A stretch of 64,000 nucleotides of DNA from Microcoleus vaginatus PCC 9802 (GTDB lineage: Bacteria; Cyanobacteriota; Cyanobacteriia; Cyanobacteriales; Microcoleaceae). The position numbers and the translations under genes are program-made. Within the stretch, counting starts at the first letter, position 1, and the number at the start of each line of letters is the position of its first letter. This document shows positions 35,498 through 44,088 of this stretch, piece by piece. The stretch lies in NCBI GenBank assembly GCA_022701275.1, contig CP031740.1, forward strand, positions 1,003,001 through 1,067,000, read 5' to 3'. The notes under the pieces were generated by a model. It made no database searches. It saw only the letters and a program-made list of their open reading frames with translations, and had not been told where the DNA came from.

Positions 35498-36840
35498 CTG
35501 AAAAAAGGGGTCTAAAGCCCCGTCCTTCTAGGACGGCTTTTCTTGATTCTCTACTTGTGTTAGAGTTATTTATGTCAGACATTGCGACGTAAAATGCTGG
35601 TATTTGAAGCAAAACTTGAGGGAGAGAAACAACAGTATGAGCGGCTCGATGAAGCCATTCGTACTGCGCGTTTTATTCGCAATTATTGCATCAAATACTG
35701 GATGGACAACCAGAAGATTGGACGGTATGAACTGAGTGCTTATTGTGCTGTTCTCGCCAAGGACTTTCCTTGGGCAAGTAAGCTCAACTCTATGGCTCGT
35801 CAAGCTTCTGCTGAACGAGCTTGGTCTGCGATTGCTCGGTTCTACGACAACTGTAAAAAAGCTAAACCAGGAAAGAAGGGATTCCCGCGCTTTAAAAAGC
35901 ATCAAACACATGGTTCTGTAGAATACAAAACCTGTGGCTGGAAGCTGTCGTTCGATAGAAGAACTATCACTTTCACCGATGGTTTTAAAGCCGGAAGTTT
36001 CAAGTTGTGGGGAACCCGTGATTTGCATTTTTATCAGTTGAAGCAGATTAAGCGTGTCCGGGTTGTCCGTCGTGGTGACGGGTACTACGTTCAGTTTTGT
36101 CTTGATGGTGAGCGAGTCCAGAAGCGAGAACCAACGGGTAAAATTATCGGTTTGGATGTTGGGTTGACGCACTTCTACACTGACTCGGACGGGCAAACGA
36201 TTGAAAATCCCCGTCATCTTAGGAAGTCCGATAAAGCTCTCAAGCGGCTTAATCGTCGTCTTTCTAGAACCCAGAAATGCTCTAAAAACAGAGCCAAAGC
36301 AAGAAATCGCTTGAGCAAGAAGCACCTCAAGGTAAGCAGGCAGCGTAAAGATTTTGCCGTGAAATTGGCAAGATGCGTTATCCGGTCTAATGACTTGGTT
36401 GCCTATGAGGACTTGATGGTGCGGAACATGGTCAGAAACAGAAAGCTGGCTAAATCCATTTCTGATGCCGCGTGGTCTACTTTCCGCCAATGGTTGGAAT
36501 ATTTTGGCAAGGTGTTTGGAGTGACGACGGTTGCTGTTCCACCCCACTACACCAGTGCCAACTGCTCTAACTGTGGGGAAGAAGTTAAAAAGTCGTTGAG
36601 TACGAGAACTCATAAATGTCATCATTGTGGGTTTGTACTTGATAGAGACTGGAATGCGGCTATCAACATTCTTGAATTAGCACTCCGTACCGTGGGGCAC
36701 ACGGGAACGTTATACGCCTCTGGAGACATTGATCTCTGCTTGGGTGAGGAGACTCCTCCGAGTAAGTCAAGTCGCAGAAAGAGGAAGCCCAAAGAGTGAT
36801 CTTTGGAATCACCGTGGCTTTAGCCCGGTGAGGATGTCAA
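35498..36840 (+). mobile_element. TnpB-only IS200/IS605 (IS1341-type) element, 1343 bp
   Basis: Left end: directly after TTAC (35494-35497), with a subterminal hairpin at 35514-35540 (AAAGCC and GTCCT pairing with AGGAC and GGCTTT). Right end: hairpin at 36810-36830 (CACCG and GGC pairing with GCC and CGGTG), then AGGATG and TCAA at 36837-36840. TTAC and TCAA are the classic left and right cleavage tetranucleotides of IS608-like elements. There is no target duplication, as expected for this family. No tnpA is present, so it depends on a transposase elsewhere. Joining the flanks gives a plausible uninterrupted tenA end (see findings), which supports these borders. Confidence 0.82.
35594..36799 (+). 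CDS. tnpB: TnpB RNA-guided nuclease (IS1341-type)
   Basis: A 401-residue TnpB starting at ATG 35594, which gives the usual MLVFEAKLEG N-terminus (a TTG at 35582 is in frame but less likely). The RuvC site is complete: Asp in IIGLDVGLTHF near residue 194, Glu in LVAYEDLMVRNM near 280, and Asp in LDRDWNAAINIL near 358. The zinc ribbon has CSNCGEE and CHHCGF. TnpB is the ancestor of Cas12. It cuts DNA under guidance of an RNA copied from the element's right end and helps keep the element in the population. The gene is full length and appears functional. Its 3' end reaches into the right-end structure. Confidence 0.95.
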   Translation: MLVFEAKLEGEKQQYERLDEAIRTARFIRNYCIKYWMDNQKIGRYELSAYCAVLAKDFPWASKLNSMARQASAERAWSAIARFYDNCKKAKPGKKGFPRFKKHQTHGSVEYKTCGWKLSFDRRTITFTDGFKAGSFKLWGTRDLHFYQLKQIKRVRVVRRGDGYYVQFCLDGERVQKREPTGKIIGLDVGLTHFYTDSDGQTIENPRHLRKSDKALKRLNRRLSRTQKCSKNRAKARNRLSKKHLKVSRQRKDFAVKLARCVIRSNDLVAYEDLMVRNMVRNRKLAKSISDAAWSTFRQWLEYFGKVFGVTTVAVPPHYTSANCSNCGEEVKKSLSTRTHKCHHCGFVLDRDWNAAINILELALRTVGHTGTLYASGDIDLCLGEETPPSKSSRRKRKPKE

Positions 36841-37460
36841 TCTATTTCCCAAGCTGCCTGAAAAAAGTCTCTTTCGCACAGCATAGCGTAGCGATAGGTT
36901 GCTTCTACTTCCGGCCCAGCTTCTGCGTAGCGATCAACCAAACTTTCCAGCCGTTTTGCTAAAATCTCAAAATCCGGGCTGCTATAGGTGGAAATCCAGT
37001 CGCTAAAGGCGTGTTCCGGTATATTAGGTTTAGCTAACTGCTGTCCCAAAAAAGCATACAACCGCAAGCAAGGAGTCATCGCGGCTGCTGTCAAACCGAC
37101 ACCGCTTCCCCAGGCTGTCGCTAATAAAAAATCTGTGTAGCGGCGGGTAGCGATTCCCGGTTTGGCTTCTTGCAAGTTTACCCCCCATTTTGCTGCATAT
37201 CCTTGATGCAAACGAAGTTCTTCTAAAACACCGCTGCCGAGATTGTGGAGGATTTCAAACCCCTCCCAGTCGGGTGCTTTTGCCGCAGCGATACTGTAAG
37301 CGCGAGCGAAGGCTCCCAGAAAAAATGCGTCTTGTGCAACGTAATATGCAAAACTATTTTGGGGGAGGCTGCCGTCAGCAATGCCTCTGACAAAGGGATG
37401 TTGCAGACAAGCTTCGCTTAAGTCTTGATTTGCTTGCCAAAGATAATTGGAATTGGTCAT
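36837..37460 (-). CDS. tenA: Aminopyrimidine aminohydrolase / thiaminase II (TenA)
   Basis: A 207-residue all-helical protein. TenA hydrolyses aminopyrimidine breakdown products of thiamin for salvage. It shows AYYVAQDAFFLGAFARAY near residue 38 (Asp of the active site), the Cys-containing segment MTPCLRLYAFLG near 130 of the TenA_C group, YSSPDF near 160, and the C-terminal CERDFFQAAWE with the conserved Glu. Length is normal. The final Asp codon and the stop codon are partly supplied by the right end of the TnpB element. No TPP riboswitch was recognised upstream. Confidence 0.92.
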   Translation of the reverse strand: MTNSNYLWQANQDLSEACLQHPFVRGIADGSLPQNSFAYYVAQDAFFLGAFARAYSIAAAKAPDWEGFEILHNLGSGVLEELRLHQGYAAKWGVNLQEAKPGIATRRYTDFLLATAWGSGVGLTAAAMTPCLRLYAFLGQQLAKPNIPEHAFSDWISTYSSPDFEILAKRLESLVDRYAEAGPEVEATYRYAMLCERDFFQAAWEID

Positions 37461-37745
37461 ACAATTTTGAATAGATGGGTTATGATTGTAATTTTTATAG
37501 TCTGACTAAACATCTATGATAACCGATATTTTCGTTGGGCGTGCGTCAGTCTTATGGTGTCTTTTATTTTTCGTATTTAAGAAAATAGATAAGTTTTGGT
37601 AAGCTGCTATTTTGTCTGCTGCTGTTTTCTGGATCACAGACCGAGATTACGTGCCGAACCTCTCTCGTGAAGCAGCCCGGGTGTTTGGGGGAAAAGAAAC
37701 TTTTGATTGAAGGGTTGAAAAGCCGATTTTTAAACAGAAACTGCA
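37461..37745. other. Intergenic region between divergent tenA and GT2 genes
   Basis: No gene or clear repeat in these 285 bases. It presumably carries both promoters. Confidence 0.3.
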
Positions 37746-38708
37746 ATGAACGATACACCTAAGTATTCTTTGGTAATTCCTATCTATAACGAAGAAGAAA
37801 ATATCGCTGAATTGTATCGGCGAATTAGTGCAGTGATGGATCGGCTGGACGGCCCAGTAGAATTAATTTTAATCAATGATGGTAGCCGCGATCGCTCTCT
37901 CGAACTTTTGCGAGAATTGCACGAAAAAGACTCGCGAATTTGCTACCTTAGTTTTGCCCGCAATTTCGGTCACCAAATAGCTGTAACTGCTGGTTTAAAC
38001 TTTTCTACTGGTCAAGTTGTAGTCATCATGGACGGCGATTTGCAAGACCCGCCCGAGCTAATTATAGATATGGTAGAACAGTGGCGGCAGGGCTATCAAG
38101 TTGTTTACGCTCAGCGCACCCAACGCCGTCAAGAAGGTTGGTTTAAGCGGTTGCCAGCTTATATGTATTATCGCATTTTGCGGCATCTTGCTGATGTTGA
38201 TATTCCCATAGATACGGGGGATTTTTGTTTGATGGATCGCTGTGTAGTGGACGTACTCAATGCGATGCCTGAACGCAACCGCTACATTCGGGGACTACGC
38301 GCTTGGATTGGTTTTAAACAAACGGCGGTTAAGTTTGAACGCGATCCGCGTTTTGCTGGCGATGTTAAGTATACGTTCAGTAAATCTTTTGCCTTGGCGA
38401 TGAACGGTTTAGTATCTTTTTCAAAAGTTCCCCTCCGACTTTCGATTTATATGGGGTTATTTGCGGCATTTGTATCTGTGTTAATGGCTTTTTTGATTTT
38501 GTATTGGCGGATATTTTATCCAAATTCTGCCTTAACGGGTTTGACAATTGTGATGATGGCGGTTTTCTTTTTGGGTGCGGTGCAGTTGGTTAGTATTGGA
38601 ATTTTGGGCCAGTATATAGGGCGTATTTACGAGGAGGTGAAGGGCCGACCGCTTTATACGCTGGCAGAAGTGGCTGGTTTTGGCGATCGACACCGATCGC
38701 CAAAATAA
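37746..38708 (+). CDS. Polyprenol-phosphate glycosyltransferase, GT2 family (DPM1/GtrB-like)
   Basis: A 320-residue protein. Residues 1-235 are a GT-A glycosyltransferase: [13 protein letters not shown] near residue 7, [16 protein letters not shown] near 38, and the metal-binding [11 protein letters not shown] near 96. [16 protein letters not shown] near 180 is the acceptor-side signature of the DPM1/GtrB group. Two C-terminal membrane helices (about 235-262 and 270-297) match GtrB-like enzymes that move a sugar from a nucleotide onto polyprenol phosphate. The product would feed outer-face glycosyltransferases such as the PIG-V-like protein nearby. Sugar identity is unknown. Confidence 0.9.
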   Translation: MNDTPKYSLVIPIYNEEENIAELYRRISAVMDRLDGPVELILINDGSRDRSLELLRELHEKDSRICYLSFARNFGHQIAVTAGLNFSTGQVVVIMDGDLQDPPELIIDMVEQWRQGYQVVYAQRTQRRQEGWFKRLPAYMYYRILRHLADVDIPIDTGDFCLMDRCVVDVLNAMPERNRYIRGLRAWIGFKQTAVKFERDPRFAGDVKYTFSKSFALAMNGLVSFSKVPLRLSIYMGLFAAFVSVLMAFLILYWRIFYPNSALTGLTIVMMAVFFLGAVQLVSIGILGQYIGRIYEEVKGRPLYTLAEVAGFGDRHRSPK

Positions 38709-38792
38709 TTTTAGCAAATAACGGTTAACTCATCGTGCCTCAATTATCTAATTTATGAGATAATTTAAGATCCTAAAATCTTCTCAAGACTC

Positions 38793-39392
38793 ATGTTTAA
38801 ACTTTACGAGTATTCCCCATCGGGCAATTGCTATAAAGTTCGCTTGCTCTTAACTCAACTTAATATTCCCTTCGATCGCACAGAAATTGATATTCTCCAA
38901 GGAAAAAGCCGCACACCTGAATTTTTGGTCAAAAATCCCAATGGCCGCATTCCGGTGTTAGAAATCGCACCGGGTAAATTTCTGTTTGAATCGAATGCAA
39001 TTATGTTTTACTTGAGCGAAGAAACTGAGTTTTTCCCCACCGATAAATTTGAACGCGCTCAAGTCATGCAGTGGTTATTTTTTGAACAGTACAGTCACGA
39101 ACCTTTTATTGCTACTTCTCGTTTTTGGTATTTGACAGGGAAGGCTGAAGAATATCAGGAAGCACTCCAACAAAAACAAGCACCGGGTTATGCTGCTTTG
39201 GGGGTGATGGAACAGCATTTAGCAGAAAATGAGTTTTTTGCGGGCGATCGCTATACAATTGCTGACATAGGTTTATTTGCTTACACTCACGTTGCTGACG
39301 AAGGTGGATTTGATTTAACCAGATTTCCAGCAATTCAAACTTGGATCGATCGCGTAAAAAGTCAACCTCGATATATAAAAATTACACAATGA
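38793..39392 (+). CDS. Glutathione S-transferase family protein
   Basis: A 199-residue protein with an N-terminal thioredoxin-like domain (residues 1-78; SPSGNCYKVRLLL contains the possible catalytic Ser/Cys, and VKNPNGRIPVLE holds the cis-Pro loop) and FESNAIMFYLSE, the glutathione-contact segment. Residues 85-199 are the helical domain, with YTIADIGLFAYTHVADEGG carrying the N-capping motif. It likely conjugates or reduces organic substrates with glutathione. It ends 18 bases from the convergent STAND gene. A second, truncated GST remains at 46896. Confidence 0.9.
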   Translation: MFKLYEYSPSGNCYKVRLLLTQLNIPFDRTEIDILQGKSRTPEFLVKNPNGRIPVLEIAPGKFLFESNAIMFYLSEETEFFPTDKFERAQVMQWLFFEQYSHEPFIATSRFWYLTGKAEEYQEALQQKQAPGYAALGVMEQHLAENEFFAGDRYTIADIGLFAYTHVADEGGFDLTRFPAIQTWIDRVKSQPRYIKITQ

Positions 39393-39409
39393 AATTAAAA
39401 TGAGGCTAA

Positions 39410-42400
39410 TTACATCAAAGCTCGAAATCGTTCATCATCTCGGATACTGTCAAAATCTGGGTTGTGTTTTGCTTGGTTTCGGCTAAAACGAGGTGCAATA
39501 TCAATCGCTTTCTGTAGATTATCGATAGCCTGTTCTATCTCACCTTGTAGTGCGTAGCAGCAGGCTTTACCGTAATAGCCACTCTCATGCTTAGGATTTT
39601 GCTCGATCGCTTGTTCACACTCAGCAAGGGCTTCGGTGTATCGACCAGCCCTTGCCAAAATAATGCCACGATTAGCCCTGAGTATCACTTCTTGAGGGTT
39701 TAAGCTAATTGCTTCATCAATGGCTGTAATAGCTTTCTCAAAATTTTTGAGAAGACTTAATGCTAGTGCTTGAGTGTTCAGTGCTTGAAGATTCTTAGAA
39801 TCAATTTTAAAAGCTCGATCGCAAGCAGTAAAGACTTCCTCATATCGCTCTAAATCAAGGAGAGCAATCCCTTGATTTACCCAAGCATCAACAGATTTAG
39901 GAGCGAGGTCAATCACTTTTTGATAACTTTCCAGTGCTTCCTCATATCTCTCTAGTTTTCTGAGCATATTCCCTCGTTTTACCCAAGCATCAACAGATTT
40001 AGGAGCGAGGTCTAGCGCTTTTTGATAACTTTCGAGCGCTTCCTCATATCTCTCTAGATTATTGAGTGTATTCCCTCGATTTACCCAAGCATAAACAGAT
40101 TTAGGATCGAGGTGTAGCGCTTTTTCACAACTTTCCAGCCCTTCCTCATATCTCTCTAGATTGCCTTGTACAGCCCCTCGATTTGCCCAAGCATCAACAG
40201 ATTCAGGATCGAGGTCAATCGCTTTTTCAAAACTTTCCAGCGCTTCCTCATATCGCTCTAGATTGCCTAGAGCAACACCCTGCCCAACAAAAGTGGATGC
40301 ATTACCTTGGTCTAACTCCAGTGCTTTCTGATAGCAATCCAGTGCATCCTTGTAACGTTCTGCACTTTCCAGTAAGTCACCAAGCATTGAAAAAAGAGTA
40401 TGCTTCAGTTTCGGATCGCAGTGAGTTAATTTTTCACACTGGCTTTTCCCTTGCAACAGTGAATCAGTTATTTCTCTGAATGTATTGCAACGTAAAGACT
40501 TATAGATCAGTCCTGCACACTTGCCTAGACTATCCTTGAGATCACCAACATAGCCCAACAGGGATTGAATAGATACTTCAATTTGTTTGGAAAATTCCTC
40601 AATTGCTTGTTCTGAAGGAGTATTCTCACCTTTAAATTTAATCTTGTATTTTTTTGGGTGTATATGTAGAAATTTCCAGCCAAAGCTGAGAGCTCTTCCG
40701 GAATCTTTAAAAAATTTGTCTGTCGCTTTGGGAAGCAGATTCTGGTTCTCTTCACTTATCTCTGCACAAATGAAAGCAAAGGGAGCCATAAATACATCTG
40801 GTTCTTTCAGATACACTGCGGTAAAGACCTGTTCAATATATTTTTGGAGTCCTTCCTTTCCCTTGCCAAAAAGATTGTAATAGAGAAACTCTGCCATCAG
40901 CTCTCGCCAATCCTCATCCTCATACTGATCGGGTAAAAACATTTCAGGAGTAACAAGTTTATCCGCTTGTTGCTGGAAGTAATTGGCTAGTAAAGCATGA
41001 GTTTTGCGAAACAGAGTTTGATCCTCCTGAAAATAGGACTGCCGAAAGACATCCCGCGCCACATCATCTAAGCGGTAGTGCCCTTTGGTAAACTCAACAA
41101 AATCTAAGTCTTTCAACCATTCAAAGTAACCCTCTGCATTATCGGCATCTTGTTGTAAGCCTAATTCAACGCTTCCAAGCAAATACCGAATCATCGCCCG
41201 ATCGAACCATAGACAACAAGCTACCACATACAAAACTTTCCGATTCCGGGGCTCTATCCCCTGCAAAAGTAATTCAGCGATCGCTTGGTTTCCTTGGGAA
41301 AAATCAGGTTTTTTACCTTGCTCTCGTTGCTTCCGTACCCAATCTAGATAATAGGGTAATCCCTGTGTTGCTTTGTAGATTTTGGCGCGTATACCGCCAT
41401 TTTCAATGCCAATTTGCTTGAGATATTCATGTGTATCCTTGATGCTAAAATTCTCAAGTGGCACCTCAAAAAGCAACTTCCGATCCTGGTTGAGCTTGCG
41501 CCAACCCTCATCTGCTTCCAGCGATCGCCGCCCTACAACCACGAGCCTTACTGGTGCACAAGACAAGGCAGTATCTTCGACCAAATACTGCCATAGCCAT
41601 TGATTCAGGTAAGACTGTGCTTTTTCATAGGTATCCAAAATCAGCACCAGCGATCGTCCTCTGCTTTGGGCAATTTGCATCAGACTTTCAGCAAATGCCT
41701 GCGTCAGTTTGGAAACTGGCTGTAACATAAGAGCCAGTAGCTCAGGCTGGTCTTTGGTCGCAGGGTGATTCCGCACTCGCTGCTCGATCGATTCTTGCAA
41801 GCTGTCTGCATCCTCTCCAATGGCCGCTAATGCAGAAAAACCTACCCCTGAAACATTAAAAGATGTCGGCTTACTTGAGGTGGAGGTCAAACCTATTAGG
41901 TTTAGCCATATGAAGCGTTCAAACCAGCTTGTAATCTTCCTTGCTTCTTCGCTGCTAATTGTTTCACCATCAATTGACTGATGACTCAACTTGTATAGAG
42001 TTGACTCAAACTGCTGCTTCTTTTGTTTAAATGAATCAGCGATCGTTTCACGTCCAAAACGCTCAACAGCCTGCTCATGTACCTTTCGCATCAATTTTAG
42101 GGGAGTTTCGATATCAGGCGTTTTCGTAAAACAAATCTCCAGAAAATCAACTTTGCCTGCATGGGCATCCTTTAACCGCCCCAGTAACGTTGTTTTACCA
42201 ACTCCGCCAGTTCCGCAAATATTGAATAGCAAGGGTTGTCCCTCAGATTCCTTGAGTGCTAAGGCAAAGCGTTCTAAAAGCCTTTTCGCCTCCTCTCGTT
42301 CAATGTAATGGCTATCTGGCACTCGCGATCGCATCGGAGATTGACGATTCATCTCGGACTGAGCCGACTGCTGAGTCTCTTTCTTTGCTAATTGTGCCGC

Positions 42401-42580
42401 TTCTAATCGTGCCTTCAGGTTATCAACTTCTTGGCGTTTGTCCTTCAGTTCGATATTTAGATTTGACGGCCTTGTCAGGCTGGTGTAGCCTGCTGCCTTT
42501 TTCTCTAAATCTGCAAGCACCGTTTGGGCAATAGCCAGTGTTTCTTCCAAAGCAGCGCAATCATCCATTCGATTTCCCAT
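39410..42580 (-). CDS. STAND NTPase with N-terminal adaptor segment and C-terminal TPR array
   Basis: A 1056-residue signal-transduction ATPase. Residues 17-59 are a helical segment (LADLEKKAAGY, later EVDNLKARL) that recurs at the C-terminus of the upstream caspase. The P-loop is ICGTGGVGKT at 121-130, Walker B is LVLILDTYE at 311-319, and the sensor strand is RLVVVGRRS at 345-353; a winged-helix-like region follows to about 540. Nine TPR units occupy roughly 745-1045; units 2-5 are nearly identical. The layout (adaptor, NTPase, repeat sensor) parallels apoptosome and NLR proteins. STAND proteins oligomerise on ligand binding and activate an effector, here presumably the caspase. The start overlaps the caspase stop by 20 bases (or 8 if ATG 42568 is used), so the two are co-translated. 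The frame is intact. Confidence 0.9.
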   Translation of the reverse strand: MGNRMDDCAALEETLAIAQTVLADLEKKAAGYTSLTRPSNLNIELKDKRQEVDNLKARLEAAQLAKKETQQSAQSEMNRQSPMRSRVPDSHYIEREEAKRLLERFALALKESEGQPLLFNICGTGGVGKTTLLGRLKDAHAGKVDFLEICFTKTPDIETPLKLMRKVHEQAVERFGRETIADSFKQKKQQFESTLYKLSHQSIDGETISSEEARKITSWFERFIWLNLIGLTSTSSKPTSFNVSGVGFSALAAIGEDADSLQESIEQRVRNHPATKDQPELLALMLQPVSKLTQAFAESLMQIAQSRGRSLVLILDTYEKAQSYLNQWLWQYLVEDTALSCAPVRLVVVGRRSLEADEGWRKLNQDRKLLFEVPLENFSIKDTHEYLKQIGIENGGIRAKIYKATQGLPYYLDWVRKQREQGKKPDFSQGNQAIAELLLQGIEPRNRKVLYVVACCLWFDRAMIRYLLGSVELGLQQDADNAEGYFEWLKDLDFVEFTKGHYRLDDVARDVFRQSYFQEDQTLFRKTHALLANYFQQQADKLVTPEMFLPDQYEDEDWRELMAEFLYYNLFGKGKEGLQKYIEQVFTAVYLKEPDVFMAPFAFICAEISEENQNLLPKATDKFFKDSGRALSFGWKFLHIHPKKYKIKFKGENTPSEQAIEEFSKQIEVSIQSLLGYVGDLKDSLGKCAGLIYKSLRCNTFREITDSLLQGKSQCEKLTHCDPKLKHTLFSMLGDLLESAERYKDALDCYQKALELDQGNASTFVGQGVALGNLERYEEALESFEKAIDLDPESVDAWANRGAVQGNLERYEEGLESCEKALHLDPKSVYAWVNRGNTLNNLERYEEALESYQKALDLAPKSVDAWVKRGNMLRKLERYEEALESYQKVIDLAPKSVDAWVNQGIALLDLERYEEVFTACDRAFKIDSKNLQALNTQALALSLLKNFEKAITAIDEAISLNPQEVILRANRGIILARAGRYTEALAECEQAIEQNPKHESGYYGKACCYALQGEIEQAIDNLQKAIDIAPRFSRNQAKHNPDFDSIRDDERFRALM
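39883..40290 (-). repeat. 102-bp tandem repeats encoding TPR units
   Basis: Within the STAND gene, the segment AAGCATCAACAGATT recurs with exact 102-base spacing at 39883, 39985, 40087 and 40189, with few differences. Each unit encodes one 34-residue TPR. Such similarity suggests recent unit duplication. Confidence 0.85.
42404..42532 (-). other. Adaptor segment in the STAND protein (domain)
   Basis: This encodes residues 17-59 of the NTPase. By eye, 21 of 43 positions are identical, without gaps, to residues encoded at 42585-42713 in the caspase gene. The shared core is LxxLExxAAGYxxL and PxxLxIxL, then EVxxLxARL. Confidence 0.8.
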
Positions 42581-42584
42581 CCCT

Positions 42585-42713
42585 CAATCTTGCTTCCAAT
42601 TCTGCCACCTCTCGCTGTTTTTCCTCTAGGTCAATCTGCAGATGAACAGGCATTTGCAGCCTTCCATAGCCAGCAGCCTGTTCTTCTAGAAAAGCCAGCG
42701 ATCGCTTCGCCAT
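42585..42713 (-). other. Adaptor segment at the caspase C-terminus (domain)
   Basis: It encodes about residues 292-334 of the restored caspase: SLAFLEEQAAGY, RLQMPVHLQIDLEEK and EVAELEARL. It matches the segment that opens the STAND protein. A Pro/Ser-rich linker separates it from the peptidase domain. Confidence 0.8.
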
Positions 42714-43165
42714 CGCCAAGGCTGGGGTCATCACCTCTTGATTTGTCATCACCCTAGGCAACTCTGGACTCTGGGTTTGGCTGGGCAGTCCCTTGCCACC
42801 GCGCAACAGTGCCACTGGGAAATCCTCCGTCGCTGCATTACAAAACGGGGTTTGTTCTCGGTGACAGAGGTTACGGGCACTCTCTGGAACCGTTTTTCCC
42901 AAGTGAGTCATGACGTTGAAAATTGTGACGAGGCGATCGCCCGGTTGATTTGCCGCTCCCTTGAGCGCCTCAATCAGATGATACGTATAGAGACTGAGGC
43001 CCTCTGGACGCACGTAAGAAGATTGATGTCCTCGTGATGAGGTGAACACTGCCCGACCTTCCCCCTGCTTCAGGGCATCATTCACCCCTTTCGAGAATTC
43101 TGTACGCAAAAAGTCTGCTGGCAGATCGTTCTTAGCGGTAGCCATCCCCTCCGCATAACAACTAT

Positions 43166-43191
43166 AGTCATTTCAAATAAATCTGAGACAA
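43166..43191 (+). repeat. IS630 left terminal inverted repeat
   Basis: Differs from the right repeat (44089-44114) at three of 26 positions by eye. Confidence 0.9.
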
Positions 43192-43240
43192 ATGCAAGAT
43201 GATGTAAAATCAAGAAAAATTGTTAACTCGGAGCCGAAAA

Positions 43241-43600
43241 ATGGCATACAGTCTAGATTTAAGAAAAAGAGTAGTGGATTATGTGGAAAATGGAGGGGGT
43301 ATAACTAAAGCCGCCGCCCTGTTTAAAGTAGGAAGAGCAACAATATACAGATGGCTAGGGAGGGAAGACCTTCGAGCCACTAAGGTAGAACACCGTGAGC
43401 GAAAGATAGACTGGGAAGCGCTCAGAAAAGATGTAGAAGAAAATCCCGAAGCAAGATTAATAGAAAGAGCAAGGAAATTCGGGGTGAGAGCGAGTGCCAT
43501 ATGCTATGCCTTAAAGAAAATGAAAATTACGAGAAAAAAAAAGAATATCGTTATAGAGAAAGGAATAGAGAAGAAAGAATACAATACTACCAAACACTGA
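43241..43600 (+). CDS. IS630 transposase, N-terminal frame
   Basis: A 119-residue frame with GGAG seven bases before ATG 43241. It encodes the helix-turn-helix DNA-binding part (YSLDLRKRVVDYVENG, ITKAAALFKVGRATIYRWL), which binds the terminal repeats. On its own it ends at 43600, about 20 codons beyond the A9 slippery site, and would give a DNA-binding protein without the catalytic domain, possibly an inhibitor. The full transposase needs a -1 shift. Confidence 0.88.
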   Translation: MAYSLDLRKRVVDYVENGGGITKAAALFKVGRATIYRWLGREDLRATKVEHRERKIDWEALRKDVEENPEARLIERARKFGVRASAICYALKKMKITRKKKNIVIEKGIEKKEYNTTKH

Positions 43601-44088
43601 GAAATTTAATTAAAGCTCATGGGAGTAAAAGCCTTGTATTTATTGATGAGTCAGGGTTTGAAGAGTTTCATGCTTGTGTTTATGCGTGGTCAAAAAAAGG
43701 AAAAAAAGTATATGGGGATAGACAAGGAAAACGCGGAAAGAGAGAAAATTTAGTAGCAGGAAGAAGAAAAGGAAACAAGGACTTGATTGCACCTATGGTC
43801 TTTACAGGGAGCTTGAATGCAGAAAGTTTTGAAGGGTGGTTAGCTTTATATTTATTGCCATCTTTAACAATACCATCAATATTAATCATGGATAATGCAC
43901 CGATTCATCGTAAGACAGCAATTAGACTGCTGGTGGAGGAAGCAGGCCATCAGATACTTTTTTTACCAAAATACTCTCCTGACTTAAATGATATTGAGCA
44001 TGATTTTAGTGCATTAAAGAGAGCTATAATGTATTCGCATTCTGCCACATCTCTTGATGAGATTATTCGCGCTTATTGTGCAACTTAG
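43501..44088 (+). CDS. IS630 transposase, C-terminal DDE frame (reached by -1 frameshift)
   Basis: This frame carries the catalytic domain: first Asp in LVFIDESGFEE, second in LIMDNAPIH, and Glu in DLNDIEHDFSALKRA, the DDE triad of IS630. After the slip at 43534-43542 it reads KEYRYRERNREERIQYY and continues to TAG at 44086-44088, immediately before the right inverted repeat. It has an ATG at 43501, but coding continuity with the first frame makes a fused product more likely. Confidence 0.88.
   Translation: MLCLKENENYEKKKEYRYRERNREERIQYYQTLRNLIKAHGSKSLVFIDESGFEEFHACVYAWSKKGKKVYGDRQGKRGKRENLVAGRRKGNKDLIAPMVFTGSLNAESFEGWLALYLLPSLTIPSILIMDNAPIHRKTAIRLLVEEAGHQILFLPKYSPDLNDIEHDFSALKRAIMYSHSATSLDEIIRAYCAT
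43534..43542 (+). promoter_or_regulatory. A9 slippery site for programmed -1 frameshift
   Basis: Nine A residues followed by G give AAA AAA AAG in the first frame. A one-base backward slip enters the DDE frame. The two frames overlap by 100 bases around it. A-run slippage is the usual device of IS630 elements. Confidence 0.75.

Noticed and set aside
35570..36625. Long minus-strand frame across the TnpB gene
   Set aside because: It is antisense to a full-length tnpB with all catalytic residues and encodes no recognisable domain. It has no ribosome site.
37461..37560. TPP riboswitch before tenA
   Set aside because: No CTGAGA-type thi-box element is present on the tenA strand.
43220..44088. 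Two independent genes in the IS630 element
   Set aside because: The HTH and DDE halves belong to one transposase joined by a slippery A9 site and are bounded by terminal repeats.
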